Shown: piece by piece, positions 24,301 to 38,093 of the stretch
How positions within the stretch are numbered: position 1 is the first letter of the stretch
Layout: each line of letters starts with the position of its first letter
Assembly: GCF_031755915.1 (NCBI RefSeq)
Contig: NC_083384.1
Location: forward strand, 3,433,501 to 3,497,500
Origin: Ziziphus jujuba
Taxonomy: Eukaryota; Streptophyta; Magnoliopsida; Rosales; Rhamnaceae
Length of the DNA: 64,000 nucleotides
Direction: 5' to 3'
Made by a program: the position numbers and the translations under genes
The notes under the pieces: model-generated
The model's input: the letters and a program-made list of their open reading frames with translations, nothing else
Told to the model about the DNA's origin: nothing
Databases searched by the model: none

Positions 24301-25830
24301 TAAGCGAATTTATTTCTATGGAAAAATAAAACATCCTGTACAAGAAGTCTTTTCTAATGATTTTCCGGCGGTCTTATGGATCTTCACGGAGCCTTTCATG
24401 CATTATGTTAGATATCAAGGAAAATTAAGATGTCACATCAAGTGTGGAAAATATTTACCCTTTGCACTTGCTCTTCATCCTTATGCACTGTCAAGATTCT
24501 ACATGCCAACAAACTTAACTCAACCCTTGAAGCCTTCTGAGTCATGGGTTTGTCATGCTCTTCTTCTTTAGATTCTTCCTCATCATGCTCAATCTCAGCT
24601 TATGACTCTTCATTATCTGATTTTAGCTCTCCATTATCCTTCAGCACCATAATTCTTCTATTTGGACATTGGTTGGCAATATGTCCACGGCCCTGACATT
24701 TAAAACACACAATATCACGAGCTCTAGATGGTTTAGGATCATCCTTAGCCTTTGGTTTTGGTGCTTGTACAGGTTCAGCCTAGTTGTGTCTCCTTAGCCG
24801 AATGGCACTTCTTTCCTCTTGCTTCAGCTTTGGTCTTGGCTCGAATGCGGGATTGCTTCTTCAACTAGTTGAACCGGTCCTCCAACTACTTGAAGCTCCT
24901 CCATGCCGCGTGTTACTACCCCTCCTCTTGAGTTGGTGCTCAATTTTGATCGCTACGTGCAGCATCTCTTCCAACACCACATATTGTTGTAGATTCACTT
25001 AGTTTGCAATCTCTCTATTAAGCCCTCCAAGAAACCTAGCCATTGTTGCCTTTCGGTCTTTATTCAAACCCAACCTCATTATGACCATTTCCATCTCCTT
25101 GTAATAATCCTCTATCAACCTGCTTCCTTAAGATAAAGATTGTAATCACTAATGCAACATCCTATTATAATGGCTTGGTACGAATCTTTTCCTCATTGCT
25201 CGTTTCATTTGTTTCTAAGTTGTTACTAACTTGTCACCAACTCTCTTTTAGGATATTTTGCTCATTGTTCCACCACGATAAAGCATAATGTCCCAATTCT
25301 AAGGCTATCAACCTAACCTTTTTTGCCTCTGAATAGTTATGGCAATAAAAAATCATCTTCATGCGTTCTTCCCATTCTAAGTAAGCCTACAGATCACTCT
25401 TTCCTAAAAATGGTGGTAAACTAATCTTGATATTACCTAAAAATCATTGTCTTCCTTCACGTTGTGTCTACCACAACTTTTCCTTCCTTGGAGTGCAAAT
25501 TTATCTTCGTAATCCACCTTAAAATTGTCTCTAAAGTCTCATTTTTCAATTTCCTCCCGATAACGTCCACGGCTGCCTCTTCCTCGACCACATCCTCCTT
25601 ATGGTTCCATCCTAGGGTTCAACCTTTTCTATTGGTTCTCAAACCTGTCCATCCTTTGATCAAATTGATCAAATCGAGCATTCATCCTTTGCAATTGGTC
25701 CAATACCGCCTGCATGTCAGTAGGTTTTGTGTAACTCCCTAATGCTCTAGACTTTCCCTTGAACCCCATAGAATCCTCTCCAAGTTCTCTTAAAGAATCA
25801 CCTACTCTTCGTAATCATGAATATGTCATG
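21367..25830 (-). pseudogene. gypsy-A gag-pol, heavily mutated
   Basis: Reading the minus strand downward: gag begins near 25828 (MTYSRLRRVGDSLRELGED) with a Gln/Arg-rich coiled stretch; a zinc knuckle CFKCQGRGHIANQC at about 24707-24666; a protease-end motif [14 protein letters not shown] near 24280-24240; the RT leader at 23864-23682 (LLQEFDDIFLEEIPTGLLPI); RT at 23618-23277 ([20 protein letters not shown] ... [20 protein letters not shown]); RNase H near 22880-22560; integrase about 22460-21500, including the [20 protein letters not shown] motif and a C-terminal GDGPFQVL block. Many stops and frameshifts exist. Because it keeps all domains, it is a useful reference for the deletions in gypsy-B and gypsy-C. 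Confidence 0.82.
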
Positions 25831-26951
25831 TTAGTGAAATAATGCAAAAAAACTCACTAAGTTCACTCATTCACGTGTATCACTCAAATAAGGTCTCGTT
25901 CACTCGTGTTTCACACTAGTTTTGGCTTTTAACCCTATTATAAGCTCATACTCTCTTGCCTTTTTACACTTCAAAGATTATCTCAAAGTTTTAATAAAAC
26001 ACACTTAAAACCACAACTAGATCACATGTATGTCCTAATTAAACCTATCAATAAACAGAAGCAAGAAGAAAGCAAATTCCAAGTGAATTAGAAAACCTAA
26101 GTCTCGTCTTTACTATCCAAAAGCAAGGAAAAATAATAAAGCAATTTTCATATTCAATAAGGAATCAGACTAGAATATTAAAAGACCATAATTCAAGGAT
26201 GAAATTTGGAAAAGGGTTCAAACAATTAACAAGAACACAATTCAAACAAAATATGAGATAGATGTTGGTTGCAGTTCTTGTAATTTAGTCTTTGTCTCAA
26301 ATCCTTAAACCAAATTTAATCCAATCAATTGGCACCAATATTCCAATATCCAGCAACCAATATTGAATAAACAGCAAGTTCAACTATCACAATTGAATTT
26401 TTTCCAAATCCGAACAAACTTAAATTTGCAATTCTCAAAACCGGCCTTTTTGAATTTTTTTTTTAACTTCATCTTTTTTTTTCTTTATCATAAACTGAAA
26501 AATATCACACAACTTCTTGTAGCACAATCACCACAAAAATGCAACTCCAATGCCTAACAATTTCTCAAATTCGACTTACAACTTCCAAACAAAACAAATT
26601 GAAAATATTTAGGGTTTTGTAATATGTTTTCCGAAATTCCTTTTTCTTTTTCTTTTTTGAATATATAAGTGAAAATAATTACAATTAAAAACATCAAACG
26701 AAAATCAACAATGTACCAAATTAGTAAGAACTAACATGCGAAACCAACCAACAAACTAGAAAGCAAACAAAAATTCGACTAAATAAAAAGAAACCCTAGT
26801 TAGGCTATTTTTTTATTTTTTTTTTAAATATGCAGCACATGTATGGGTAGAAACAATCTTAACCTAATGTTAAAATTGTAGAATAACACAAAAATAAAAC
26901 AAATCAAATATGATAGATCAAACTTAAATAGAATTCGGCTTCGATACCAAA

Positions 26952-28066
26952 TGATACAAACCTGGATCGACTTGCTCATAAATCCGTATTATATTAGTCC
27001 GGATAAAAATTAAGTTTAGATTCTAATGACCACCTTGATCCCTAATCATCCTGCGATTAGAAAGTTTGGTGTATCTCGAATATGCCACAAGAGGTTATGG
27101 ATTTTCCTATTGATAAGTGAAACTAAAACACTCGCTCTCTACTCAGTGTTTTAGGTATTCTAAGAAAACAAAGAGAAATCTTTTTCATTGTAATTTTTCT
27201 AAATGAATAATGTAATGTCATTGTTTGAGAAATAAACCTTTAAATAGGCTAAAGTGACAAAATCAAAACCCTAAAACAATAGGTAAAAACTGGCCAATAA
27301 AACTAAACAAAAGATGTGGACGAATGTTATATGTCTTTCCTAATCTAATTTGTATTAATTGATTCCTTAACTTTTAAAAAGGAATTAATTAATTTACGAT
27401 CACAAATATTAAAATTCAGCATTCCTAAATAAATTTTCCAGCAAATAATTAAATAAAAACAAAAAATAAAAGACTATTTCCTAAAACAAAAGTCAAATTT
27501 CATATTTGGAAAATAGTTGATTAATTTTCCAAATAAGTTGTACTTGTCCAATCTCTAGCTAATTTAGGCTGCAAATCTGATTCAACATGCCGAGTAAGAT
27601 GCCTAGTAGGATTAGAATTGGTTCCCACATGTTGCCATTGATTGAAATTATCAAAGCTTGGTTGAAATGCAAGTAAGCTCCTTTCCAACACCAAACTAGC
27701 TAAATCCGGTCAATGTAGAAGCTTGGACGCTAATGACATACTTGGGGCCCTTGCTTCTACCCGGGCATGATTTCATGGCCTCTTGATGATCTCAAACAAA
27801 CTCACCCTTTACTACCAGGAGTCCTCAAATGCACTAAACAGCTTCCTGGGTCCATTTCTACCTTCACAACTTGGATGCTAGGCACGGGCTTAGCATCTTC
27901 TGATATTAATACGCCCTTTTAAGATTTAATTACATTTTGTATGAAGCTATCAAGATTTTCCTTAAACCTCTTAGCATGAGCCCTAGTAATTGGCTCGGTC
28001 TTCAATTACACATGATCAGTACCCCAATGAGTAGTTGATTGTATTGGTACGGGCTGGTTCTCATCA
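26952..28066 (-). repeat. gypsy-A 5' LTR
   Basis: In sense it starts TGATGAGAACCAGCC and ends GGTTTGTATCA, followed (26951 downward) by TTTGGTATCGAAGCC, a degenerate tRNA-Met-type primer-binding site. The untranslated leader 25831-26951 is A/T-rich with homopolymers and no gene. Confidence 0.87.
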
Positions 28067-28199
28067 CTAGTGAACCCAGTACAACTGATGATCAAAAATG
28101 GAAAAAAAATCAATGACATGCACTCGCTGACGGTGACAAAGGTGAAAGAAAGTAGAGACCTAGAAACGCAGCTAACCTAACCATTCAACTCTTCTTATT

Positions 28200-31100
28200 T
28201 TACTTCATATTGCTAATTAATATATTTAATATAGATATATATATATACACATATAAATAAAACATAAAAGTAAATAAAATTTCAAAAATTAAGAGAATAG
28301 GCGATGCTTTTGATGTTAAAAGCATTGACTAGCTCTTTTAAATTAAGAAATATTATTTTACTTCATTTTCTAACTAATATATTTAATATTTATAGACATA
28401 AAATAAAAAATAAGATTAATTAAAATAAAAAAAAAATTAACTTAACAGTGAAACTTTTAATGTAGAAAGTGATGCCTGATTGTATTCAATTTTAAAATAA
28501 ATAAATTCATCAAACATTTTATTAATTTAAAAAATTATTAATTTAAAATTGAACACAAATAAATTAAATGCATTGATTAATTTTTTTTGCTTCCAATTGC
28601 TAATTAATTTATCTAATATTTATATCCACATGAATAAAACATAAATTAAATACAATTTTAAAAATCAAGATAATAGGCAATGTTTTCTATGCTAAAGCGT
28701 CACCTAATGCTTTTAAATTATAAAATATTTAATTATATCAAACTCTTACTAATTTAAAATTGAAGCACAAATAAATTACACAAATAAATTAATTTTTTTG
28801 CATGATATTACTAATAATATACATATGAATAAAATAAAAAATTAAATAGAATCCAAAAATTAAGATAATAAGCGATGTTTTTTATGTTAAAAGTATCGGC
28901 TAATCCTTTTAAATTATAACATAATTGATTTTGTTAAAAATTTTATTAATTTTAAAAATAATTAACTTAAAATCGAAATACAAATAAATTAAATAAATAG
29001 ATTAATTATTTTGTTTCATGTGGCTATTTAATGTACTTAATATTTATATACAAAATATTAAAATAGAAAATTAATTAAAATACCAAAAGTTAACACAACA
29101 GATTACGCCTTTGATGCTAAAAGCGTCGCCTGATGCATTTTAATTTAAAAATAATTAAATTTATTAAACTTTTAATTAATTTAAAAAATCATTAATTAAA
29201 AATTGAAACACGAATTAATTGAAAACATAAATTACTTATTTTGCTTCATATTGTTAATTAATATATTTAATATATGTATATGAGAATAAAATATGAAATT
29301 AAATAAAATTTAAAAAATTAAGAGAATAGGCGATGCTTTAAGCATCGCCTAGCGCTCCTAAATTATAGAATAATTAATTTTGCCAAAATTTTATTACTTT
29401 AAAAATTAATTAATTAAAAAATAAAGCACAAAAAAATTTAAAAAATGTATTCATTATTTTGATTTATATTGTTAATTAATATATTTAATATTTATATAGA
29501 TAAAATAAAAAATAAAATTAATTAAAATATAAAAAATTAACTTAACATTGACACATTTGATGCCTGATTTTTTTCGATGTTAAAATAACTAAATTTGTTA
29601 AATATTTTATTAATTTAAAATATCATTAATTTAAAATTTAAGCACAAATAAATTAAATGCATAGATTAATTTTTTTACTTGAAATTGCTAATTAATATAT
29701 TTAATATTTAAACTGATATGAATAAAACATAAAATTAAATACAATTCCAAAAATTAAGACAATAGGCAATGTTTTTTATGTTAACAGCTATGTCTAATGC
29801 TTTTAAATTATATATTTAATTTTATCAAACTCTTCTTAATTTAAACTTGAAGTACTGCTAAATTACATGTATAGATTAATTAATTTGATTGATATTACTA
29901 ATTAATATATTGAATATTTTTATATGTATGAATAAAACAAAAAATTAAATAAAATTTCAAAAATTAAGACAATAGGCGACATTTATGATTGTTTTCAATT
30001 TTAAAATAGTTAAATTTATCAAACATTTTATTAATTTAAAAAATTATTAATTTAAAATTGAACACAAATAAATTAAATGCATAGATGAATTATTTTGCAT
30101 CATATTGCTAAATAATATATTTAATATTTATATGCATATGAATGAAATTTAAAATTAAATAAAATTCCAAGAATTAAGAAAACTGACAATTCTTTTGATG
30201 TTAAAAATGTTGCTTAATGATTTTAAATTATAAAATATTTAATTTTGTTAAACTCTTATTAATTTTTAAAATAATTAATTTAAAAATGAAGCACAAAACA
30301 AATTGGATGAATAGATTAATTGTTTCGCTTCATAGTACTTATTAATATATTTAATATTATATATATATAAATAATATAAAAAATTAAATAGAATTCTAAA
30401 AATTAAGATAATAGTAACATTTTTAATGTTAAAGACGTCGACTGATCTTTTGAAATTATAAAATAATTAATTTTGTGAAAATGTTTATTAATTTAGAAAA
30501 TAATTCATTTAAAATCAAAATACAAATAAATTAAGTGAATAGATTAATTATTTTGCTTTATATTGCTATTTAATATACTTAATATTTTTATACATACTAT
30601 TAAAACAAAAAATTAATTAAAATACCAAAAGTTAACACAACAAATTACAATTTTGATGCTAAAAGTGTGGTTGATCTCTTTCAATTCTGAAATAATTAAA
30701 TTTATTAAGCTTTTTATTCGTTTAAAAAATCATTAATTAATTGAAAGTATAGATTAATTATTTTGCTGAATATTGTTAATTAATATATTTAATGTATATA
30801 TATACATATAAATAAAACATAAAATTAAATAAAATTTCAAAAATTAAGAAAATTAAAAAAATAGGGCTTTTGATGTTAAAGCATCGCCTAGCGTTCTTAT
30901 ATTATAAAATAATTAGTTTGTCCAAAATTTTATTAGTTTAAAAAATAATTAATTTAAAAATTAAACATAAAAAATAAATTAGTTATTTTGTTTCATATTA
31001 CTAGTTAATATGTTTAATATTTATACATATAAAATAAAAAAATTAATTAAAATACAAAAAATTAACTCAACAAGTGGCAATTTTGATGCTACAAGCGATG

Positions 31101-32840
31101 CCTAATTGTTTTCAATTTTATAATACTTAAATTTATTAAACTTTTTATTAATTTTAAAATATCATTAATTTAAAATTGAAAAAAAAATAAATTAAATACA
31201 TAGATTAAGTATTTTGATTATTTTGCTAATTAATATATTTAATATTTATATGCATATGAATAAAAATTAAAATTAATTAAAATTTCAAGAATTAAGACAA
31301 TAGACAATGTTTTTGATGTTAAAAACTTAATCTAACTTTTTAATTATAAAATATCTAATTTTGTCAAGCTCTTATTAATGTAAAAAAATATTTTATTTAA
31401 AATTGAAAAAAAATAAATTACACGAATAAATTAATTATTTTGCTTCATATTGCTAATTAATATATTTAATATTTATATGCATATGAATAAAACTTAAAAT
31501 TAAGTAAAATTCAAAGAATTAAGTCAATAGGCAATGTCTTTGATGTTAAAAGTGTTGCCTAATCTTTTTAAATTATAAAATAATTAATCTTGTCAAATTC
31601 ATTAATTTCAAAAATAATTAATTTAAAGCTGAAATACAAATAAATTAATTGAATAGATCAATTATTTTGTTTCATTTTGCTCTTTAATACACTTAATATT
31701 TATATACATAATATTAAAGCATAAAATTAATTAACATACTAAAAGTTAACACAACAAGTTATACTTTTGATGCTAAAAGTATCATTTCGTGCTTTTAAAC
31801 TTTAAAATAATTAAATTTATTAAAATTTTTTCTTAATTTAAAATTGAAACACAAATTAACTGAAAGACATAGATTAATTATTTTTTCTTCATATAGTTAA
31901 TTAATATTTTTAATATATTTATATGTATACATATGAAATTGAAACACAAATAAATTTGATGTATAAATTAATTATTTTGCTTGATATTGATAATTAATAT
32001 ATTTAATATACTTATACATATGAATAAAATATAAAATTATATAAAATTCCAAGATTTAAGGGAATAGGCAATACTTTTGCTGTTAAAAGCATCATCTAAT
32101 AGTTATAAATTATAAAATATTTAATTTTGTCAAGCTCTCATTAATTCAAAAAATGTTTTATTGAAAATTGAAAAACAAATAAATTACACAAATAGATTAA
32201 TTGTTTAACTCCATATTACTATATAATATATTTAACATTTATATACATATGAATAAGATATAATTAATTAAAATTTCAAAAATTAAGATAAGAGACGATG
32301 CTTTTGATGTTAAAATTATCGCCTAATCCTTTTAAATTATAAAATAATTAATCTTGTCAAAATTTTATTATTTTAAAAAAGAATTAATTTAAAATTATAA
32401 CAAGCTTCAAATTGCTATTTAATATGCTTAATCTTTATATACATAATATTAAAACATGAAATTAATTAAAATACTAAAACTTAATAGAATGGGCTATGCT
32501 TTTGAAATAGTTAAATTTATGAAACTTTATATTAATTTAAAAAATCATTAATTTAAAATTTAAACACAAATAAATTAAATGCATATATTAATTATTTTTC
32601 TTCTTATTGCTAATTAATTTATTTAATATTTATATGCATATGAATAAAACATAAAATTAAATAGCATTTCAAAAATTAAGATAATAGGCAATGTATTTGA
32701 CGTTAAAAGCATCACTTAATGCTTTTCAATTAAGGAATCAAACTTCTCAAACTTTATTTTAATTAAAAAAATTATTAATTTAAAATTAAAACACAAATAA
32801 ATTACATGCATAAATTATTTATTTTGCTATGAGTAAATAA
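28200..32840 (+). repeat. Tandem array of about 21 hairpin-bearing ~220-bp units
   Basis: Each unit has an A/T-rich body (ATTAATTTAAAATTGAA, AGATTAATTATTTTGCTTCA, TAATATATTTAATATTTATA) and a short GC-richer motif such as GGCGATGCTTTTGATGTT followed by AAAAGCATCGCC. In the best-kept units this motif is a hairpin with about 10-12-bp arms and a 6-base loop. Motif positions are near 28298, 28446, 28674, 28868, 29098, 29326, 29548, 29762, 29972, 30183, 30410, 30640, 30858, 31069, 31299, 31527, 31755, 32063, 32290, 32490 and 32683. Spacing is mostly 200-230 bp. Two unit types alternate irregularly: one has AATTAAGANAATAGGC before the hairpin, the other AGTTAACACAACA. The same unit occurs inverted at 46300-47781. 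No coding capacity. Confidence 0.85.
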
Positions 32841-34206
32841 TTTAAGGCATTAAAATGCAAAAATATATATTGATCTACATCTATATCATGTGTGTACCAT
32901 TGTGTGGCAATGTTAAAAATTTTACTAACGATAAAAATATCAATGGCTCAAAATATAGAAATATCTATAAAAATGATCAAATATCATGAAAAATTCATAA
33001 AAAAAAAATGATAGAAATTGACAGAAATTTATTTAAAAAATAAAAACTTTATTGAAAATTTACATTTAGCTTATTTAATTATCAAATTGACTATTAAAAT
33101 TATACAAATATTGAATGGCTATTATATTACTTTTAATTAATTAATTAATAATAAGCGTTAATAGTTAAAAATATACTATTATTAATAAAGAAATGCAAAA
33201 GTACATATTTAATAAAATTATTTATTAATTAAGATATAAAAAATAATTATTACAATCACATTTTATTTTATAAATGTCATTTCAATAATATAAATAAATT
33301 CTGAGTGGTTGAGAATTATTTCTATTGTCTTTATTCTTATTTTAAAATGTAAAATGTATGAAGTAATAATTAAAAGATATAATTTCCTGATAATTTTGCA
33401 TATAGTTATTAATATACCATCGATATAAATATTTGAGTGTTAAGTTTACATGTATCAAACACCATCAATACCAAAATTTTGAACATTGATTTACAGAAAA
33501 CATATTTCCTGCATATCTTTCAATTTTTGTCTATGCAATAATTTTTATCTACTTTGTAATATTTATGTACTATGAAATATTTATACAAATATTAAAATTA
33601 TTATTGTAAAAATAATAATAATAAATAGGAAAACTTGTAACTTGTAATACTAATTTTCCTTAAGAATATGATAGGTAGAATTGTCTAATGTAATTTTTGG
33701 ATATTGTTTGTTAAATTTGATTTTTTTTAATTTTTATTTGCCTAATTATTAGAAGACAATTAAAAGTTAAAAAAGAACTATCAGTAATAAATTTCTCTGG
33801 AAATTTATGAAAATTTCAAGGAAATTTTGAAAATATCTTTGGAAATTATGGATTTTTTGCCAAATTATGAAAGATTTGATATGGATATTACGATAAAAGT
33901 TCCTATGAAAATTATGAAGAAATATCATAAATTTCGGTGGATATTGTGGAAATTATATTTATTTTTACTTGGAAGCTAAATTTTCTTTCAATGCTCTTAA
34001 AAAATTGAAATTTCACAGAAAGTTAAAGAAAAATTTCAATATTTTAAACTATGTGTATGGTAGGTGTGGAAATTTTGCTGAAATGAATTAATTACCCAAC
34101 CTAGTTACTGGGCCGAATCCAAAGTTTTTATTTGTGAGCATATACATTAAGCTATTTTCTTGGTACATACTTAAAAATATAGTAACTAAGCTAGTACAAC
34201 TAAGGC
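32841..34206. other. AT-rich spacer and upstream region of JIP23-like copy b
   Basis: No gene. 32930-33060 and 33790-34040 are rich in GAAATTT/AAATTTC motifs in opposing directions, which could be ends of an eroded inverted-repeat element, but no clear terminus was found. 34050-34206 is shared with the sequence upstream of copy c (36950-37289). Confidence 0.4.
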
Positions 34207-34488
34207 ATGGCCACTCGCGATCTGTTCACATCTGGCCAAATTTTCAATGGCACTAGACAACTTATAATGTATAATGGGCAACACCATGATTGCCCTGATG
34301 GCACTGAAGATGTGCCATACCCACCAAATGTTAGCACTGGAAAGTAGTGTTCATTTCTTCATCTTAGCATTAATTAATCATTTGCTCATTCATCAAGCAA
34401 CTTCATCTATGATGGCATGAATGATAATAGAAGACCGATTCAATGGGTGTGGCATGCAACAATACAGTCAATGTCCCAAAAAAATCGA
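34207..34488 (+). pseudogene. JIP23-like pseudogene copy b, exon 1 only
   Basis: Starts ATG (MATRDLFTSGQIFNGTRQLI) and continues with MYNGQHHDCPDGTEDVPYPP. It then meets TAG after STGK and a TAA after LSIN. Later parts still read FIYDGMNDN and RPIQW. Compared with copy c the HHDW Trp is Cys. The splice donor at 34489 is AT instead of GT, and only the first part of the intron follows, to about 34660; exon 2 is absent. Family call by the HHDW-G / PYP / YDGxNxxGxxIQW pattern. Confidence 0.65.
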
Positions 34489-34660
34489 ATAACTATATAA
34501 CTAAGCTAGCTAGCTAGTATATATTATATTGAAGTTAATATTGTATTGGTTTACTTCTTTGTCTGTCTGTCTAAATATATATATATATAATCATGCATGC
34601 ATGCAATTAGCATTTAGATTTATGGTCACATGATAATATGAATATATGCTATTAGTTTTA

Positions 34661-36990
34661 TAGTCTTTCAAATGAAATATTATTAAATTGTATTATCTTC
34701 GGTTTGAGAAATATTTAGAGAACCCATTTTTCTTACGTATGTTACCAGGGGCAGATGCTTGCGGGCAAATATTTAAAAAAAAAAATTACAATAAAAAATT
34801 GTAATATACAATATTTGATCAAAATGAAAAATCAAAATAAAAGCCCTATATTTTAAATTTAACAAAACCATATAAAAAAAAATACATGTCATAAATTATT
34901 TAAAATATTTTTCGAATTTTTCTTTTCAATTTTATAAATAACTTATCATTTTTTTTATAGATTATTTTTATTTTATTTTTTTGTTGAATAACAAAGATGC
35001 ATAATTCATAGTTGCTGAATCGTGGTAAGTATATACATAATTGATATTTTAGTAAGAGATATATTATTTTAGTATATTTTTATTCACAATATGTATATTT
35101 GTATTTAAAAATAATATAAAATATTATATGAGATTGAATTAGTTAATAAACTACTTATATCTATAACTTAGAAGTTCTAAATTTAAAATAGTGAACTAAG
35201 AAGAAATATTATTTTAAATTGTTAAAAAAAACACAGTGTAAGACCGAAGAAAATTTCAACATAATTTCTAGGACACCTCATATGCATGCACTCTATTGCT
35301 CCTCTGGCACTCTATAATTTAATGCCATGTGTTTTAATTTTTTTCCATGTTGTTGATGTCATGCATTGTGACTTTACATACCAATTGGAAACTAAGTTGC
35401 TCATGGTAAACATAAAAGAAGTACTAAAGAGTTTGCAGTCCTTTATAGCAAACAAAAATTTTTCAATTTAATTAATCTTAGTATAATATTTTATTAGCTA
35501 ATTTGTCGATGTAACTATCTCAAAAACTTATATTGAGTAATTAAATTAATTAATCATTCAATCGTCAATTGAAAAAAATAATGTATCTAATTTTAGATAT
35601 GAAAACAAAAAAAAAATATATATATATATATATATCTTTTGTATGTTTTTTCTTTGTTAACAAAGATGTATAGATTATTATTATTATTTTTTTGTTGAAT
35701 AATAGAGATGCATAATTTTTAGTTCCTGAACCGTGGTATGTATGTAATTGATATTTCATTAAATAAAAAAAATACTATTTTATTATATTTTTATTCATAA
35801 TATATATATATATATATATTTATTTATTTATATATATTTTTATTTAAAATAGTATAAAATGTTAAACAAAACTGATTCGATAAATCATTTATATTTATAA
35901 TTTTAAAATCATAAATTTGAAATATGAGAATGAAGGAGAAAATATTATAAATAGTTAGAAGGAACACAATGTGAGATGGGAGAAAATTATAATGACACTA
36001 CTCACCACATCTCATGTGTATGCACTCCAATGCTCCTCTGGTACTCCATAATTTTAACATATGTTTTTGGATGCTACTCACGACACCTCACATGCATGTA
36101 CGCCACAGCTTTTCTAACACTAATTTTAACATAATTTTAAAATAATTTTTCAATTTAATTAATTTTAGTATCATATTTTATTAGCTAGTTTGTCGATGCA
36201 ACCATCTCGAAAACTTACACAAAGTAATTAAATTGTTTTACCATGCAACCATCACCTCAAAAAATATTGCATCTAATTTTAGATATAAAAAAAAAAATCC
36301 AAAATGAAATATATCTTCTGTACATTTTTTATAGTTGGTTCTTTGTTAAGAAAGGTGTATAGATCATTTTCTTTTTGTTGAATAATAAATATGTATAATT
36401 TATAGTTCCTAAAACAACGTATGTATGTATATAATTGATATTTTAGTAAGAAAAATATTATTTTAGTATATCTTTATTTATAGTATGTGTAATCTTTGTT
36501 TAAAAAGAATATAAAATTCCATGATATGCATATTATCATGGCCTTTTATGTCAATTTTATCTTATATTGAGGCTGGCTAGTTAATGCAGTAATAATTAAT
36601 ATATATGTATGTATGTTACTATTACAATTTATGATATGTCAACTCTTTTATTATATGCTATAGTCTTTCAAATGAAATATTAAGAAGTTGTATTATTATT
36701 TGGTCTGCAAATATTTAGAGAACCAATTCTTCCTATATATGTAGCTAGGTGCAGAGCCTTATAGGCCAAGATTTTTTTTTAGAAAAGAAAATTTACAACA
36801 AAAAATTGTACAATACAACATTTGATCGCAAGGAAAAGTAAAAATAAAAACCATATATTTTAAATTTAACAAAACAATATAAAAAATACATGTAATAAAT
36901 ATAATAACCTATTTAAAATAATGAATTTTTTTTTATTGTAAATTTAAACTATGATGTATGGTAGGTGTGGAAATTTTGCTAGAATGAATT
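34661..36990 (+). repeat. Locally duplicated AT-rich segments between JIP23-like copies
   Basis: A block containing TTTTTGTTGAATAA, then GATGCATAATT...AGTT(C/G)CTGAA and TTGATATTTTAGTAAG, recurs at about 34980-35130, 35690-35810 and 36375-36520. A neighbouring block (ATGCACTC...TGCTCCTCTGG) recurs at about 35283-35310 and 36018-36045. The block TAGTCTTTCAAATGAAATATTA with its downstream AACAAAAC(C/A)ATATAAAAAA recurs at 34661-34900 and 36658-36900. These are direct copies from small segmental duplications. No gene was recognised; 35286-35471 and 35565-35759 are chance frames. Confidence 0.6.
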
Positions 36991-37289
36991 AATTACCCCA
37001 TCTGGCTACTGGGCTGGATCTAGAGTTTTCTATTTGTAAGCATAAACATTAGTATATATATATATATATAAGATATTGATATAGTAATTAATGCTCAATT
37101 ACTTGTGCTTTCACTTATTTATAACTATATGTCACGTGCTTAACTCATGCTCAATACGTGATACCAGCACAATTTTTCTATATATATCTATATATATGTA
37201 GATATGTACTTTTGCCAAACAATGAACAATTGAGATATTTTTTTGGTACGTACTTCAAAATATAGTAACTAAGTTAGCAGATCTAAGGC

Positions 37290-38093
37290 AGGGCCACTCG
37301 CAATCTGTTCACGTTTGGCCAAATTTTCAATGACATTAAACAGCTTATAAAGTATAATGGGCAGCACCATGATTGGTTTGGTGGCATTGGAAATGTTCCA
37401 TACCCACCAAATGTTAGCATTGGAGAGAGGCATTCGTTTCTTCATCTCAGAGTTGATGAAACACTTGCACATTCATCAGGAGCTTTGTCTATGATGGCGT
37501 GAATGAAAATGGAAGACTGATTCAATGGATTGTGGCATGGGACAACGCAACCAGTGTCCCAAAAAATCAAGTAACTATATAATTGAGCTAGCTAGTGAGT
37601 ATATTTTATATTGAAGTTAATATTGTACTGGTTTACTTCTCTGTCTCTCTATATATATATAATCATATGTGCATGCATTTAGCATTTAGATTTTAGACAC
37701 ATGATCATATGAATATATGCTATTGGTTTTATCAAATTCATTATCAGTCATTTTAACCCAAAAAAATAATAATAATAATTGTGAGACATATATAATTGTA
37801 TTTATACCTACTTATGATATTGAAATGTAGGTAGTACTTATGATATTGAAATGTAGGTATACACTGAAGTTCATGCACAGCTAGCGTTGAATGGAATGTG
37901 ATAAAAAAATATCTGCCTCTTAATCAAAACTTTAACAGCTATGATAGATACTTGGCCCATGTAATGATTATTGATGGCAATTTCCCTGAAATTTGTAATA
38001 AAGAATAAGAGAAGTCAAACACAGATATATCCATTGCATCCATTGCATCAACATCATTCACTACTACGATTGCTCAATCATCAAAGAAGCAAT
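37290..38093 (+). pseudogene. JIP23-like pseudogene copy c, two exons
   Basis: Exon 1 (37290-37570) reads ATRNLFTFGQIFNDIKQLI, then KYNGQHHDWFGGIGNVPYPP and NVSIGERHSFLHLRVDETLA. After a one-base loss near 37470 it continues VYDGVNENGRLIQWIVAWDN and ATSVPKNQ. The start codon is AGG where copy b has ATG. The donor GTAACT (37571) and the acceptor TAG ending at 37856 bound a 286-bp intron. Exon 2 starts VYTEVHA and, after another one-base loss, reads VEWNVIKKYLPLNQNFNSYD then RYLAHVMIIDGNFPEICNKE, meeting TAA at 38006-38008. The following sequence stays homologous to copy d up to the solo LTR at 38094. The intron end carries a 23-bp duplication that includes the acceptor. The two-exon layout and the VYTE...W..I motif support the family. 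Confidence 0.72.

Larger units (their letters stand above)
20169..28066 (-). mobile_element. Degenerate Ty3/gypsy element, gypsy-A
   Basis: A 7898-bp element on the minus strand. LTRs are at 20169-21366 (3' LTR in sense) and 26952-28066 (5' LTR), with a 5-bp target duplication CCAGT / CTAGT (one mismatch; 20164-20168 and 28067-28071). The LTRs differ by many substitutions and by indels (1198 against 1115 bp), so this is an old insertion. The internal region still shows the full gypsy order gag, protease, RT, RNase H, integrase. It is related to gypsy-B, gypsy-C and the two solo LTRs. Confidence 0.88.

Noticed and set aside
28200..32840. Regular repeats with palindromic motifs as a CRISPR-like array
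   Set aside because: Units are about 220 bp, diverged, and without unique spacers. The setting is a plant nuclear genome full of transposons.
37269..37472. Minus-strand frame (KKRMPLSNANIWWVWNISNA) as a conserved gene fragment
   Set aside because: It is conserved in all three copies, but the plus-strand reading gives JIP23-like motifs, proper splice sites and a second exon, so the minus frame is a shadow.
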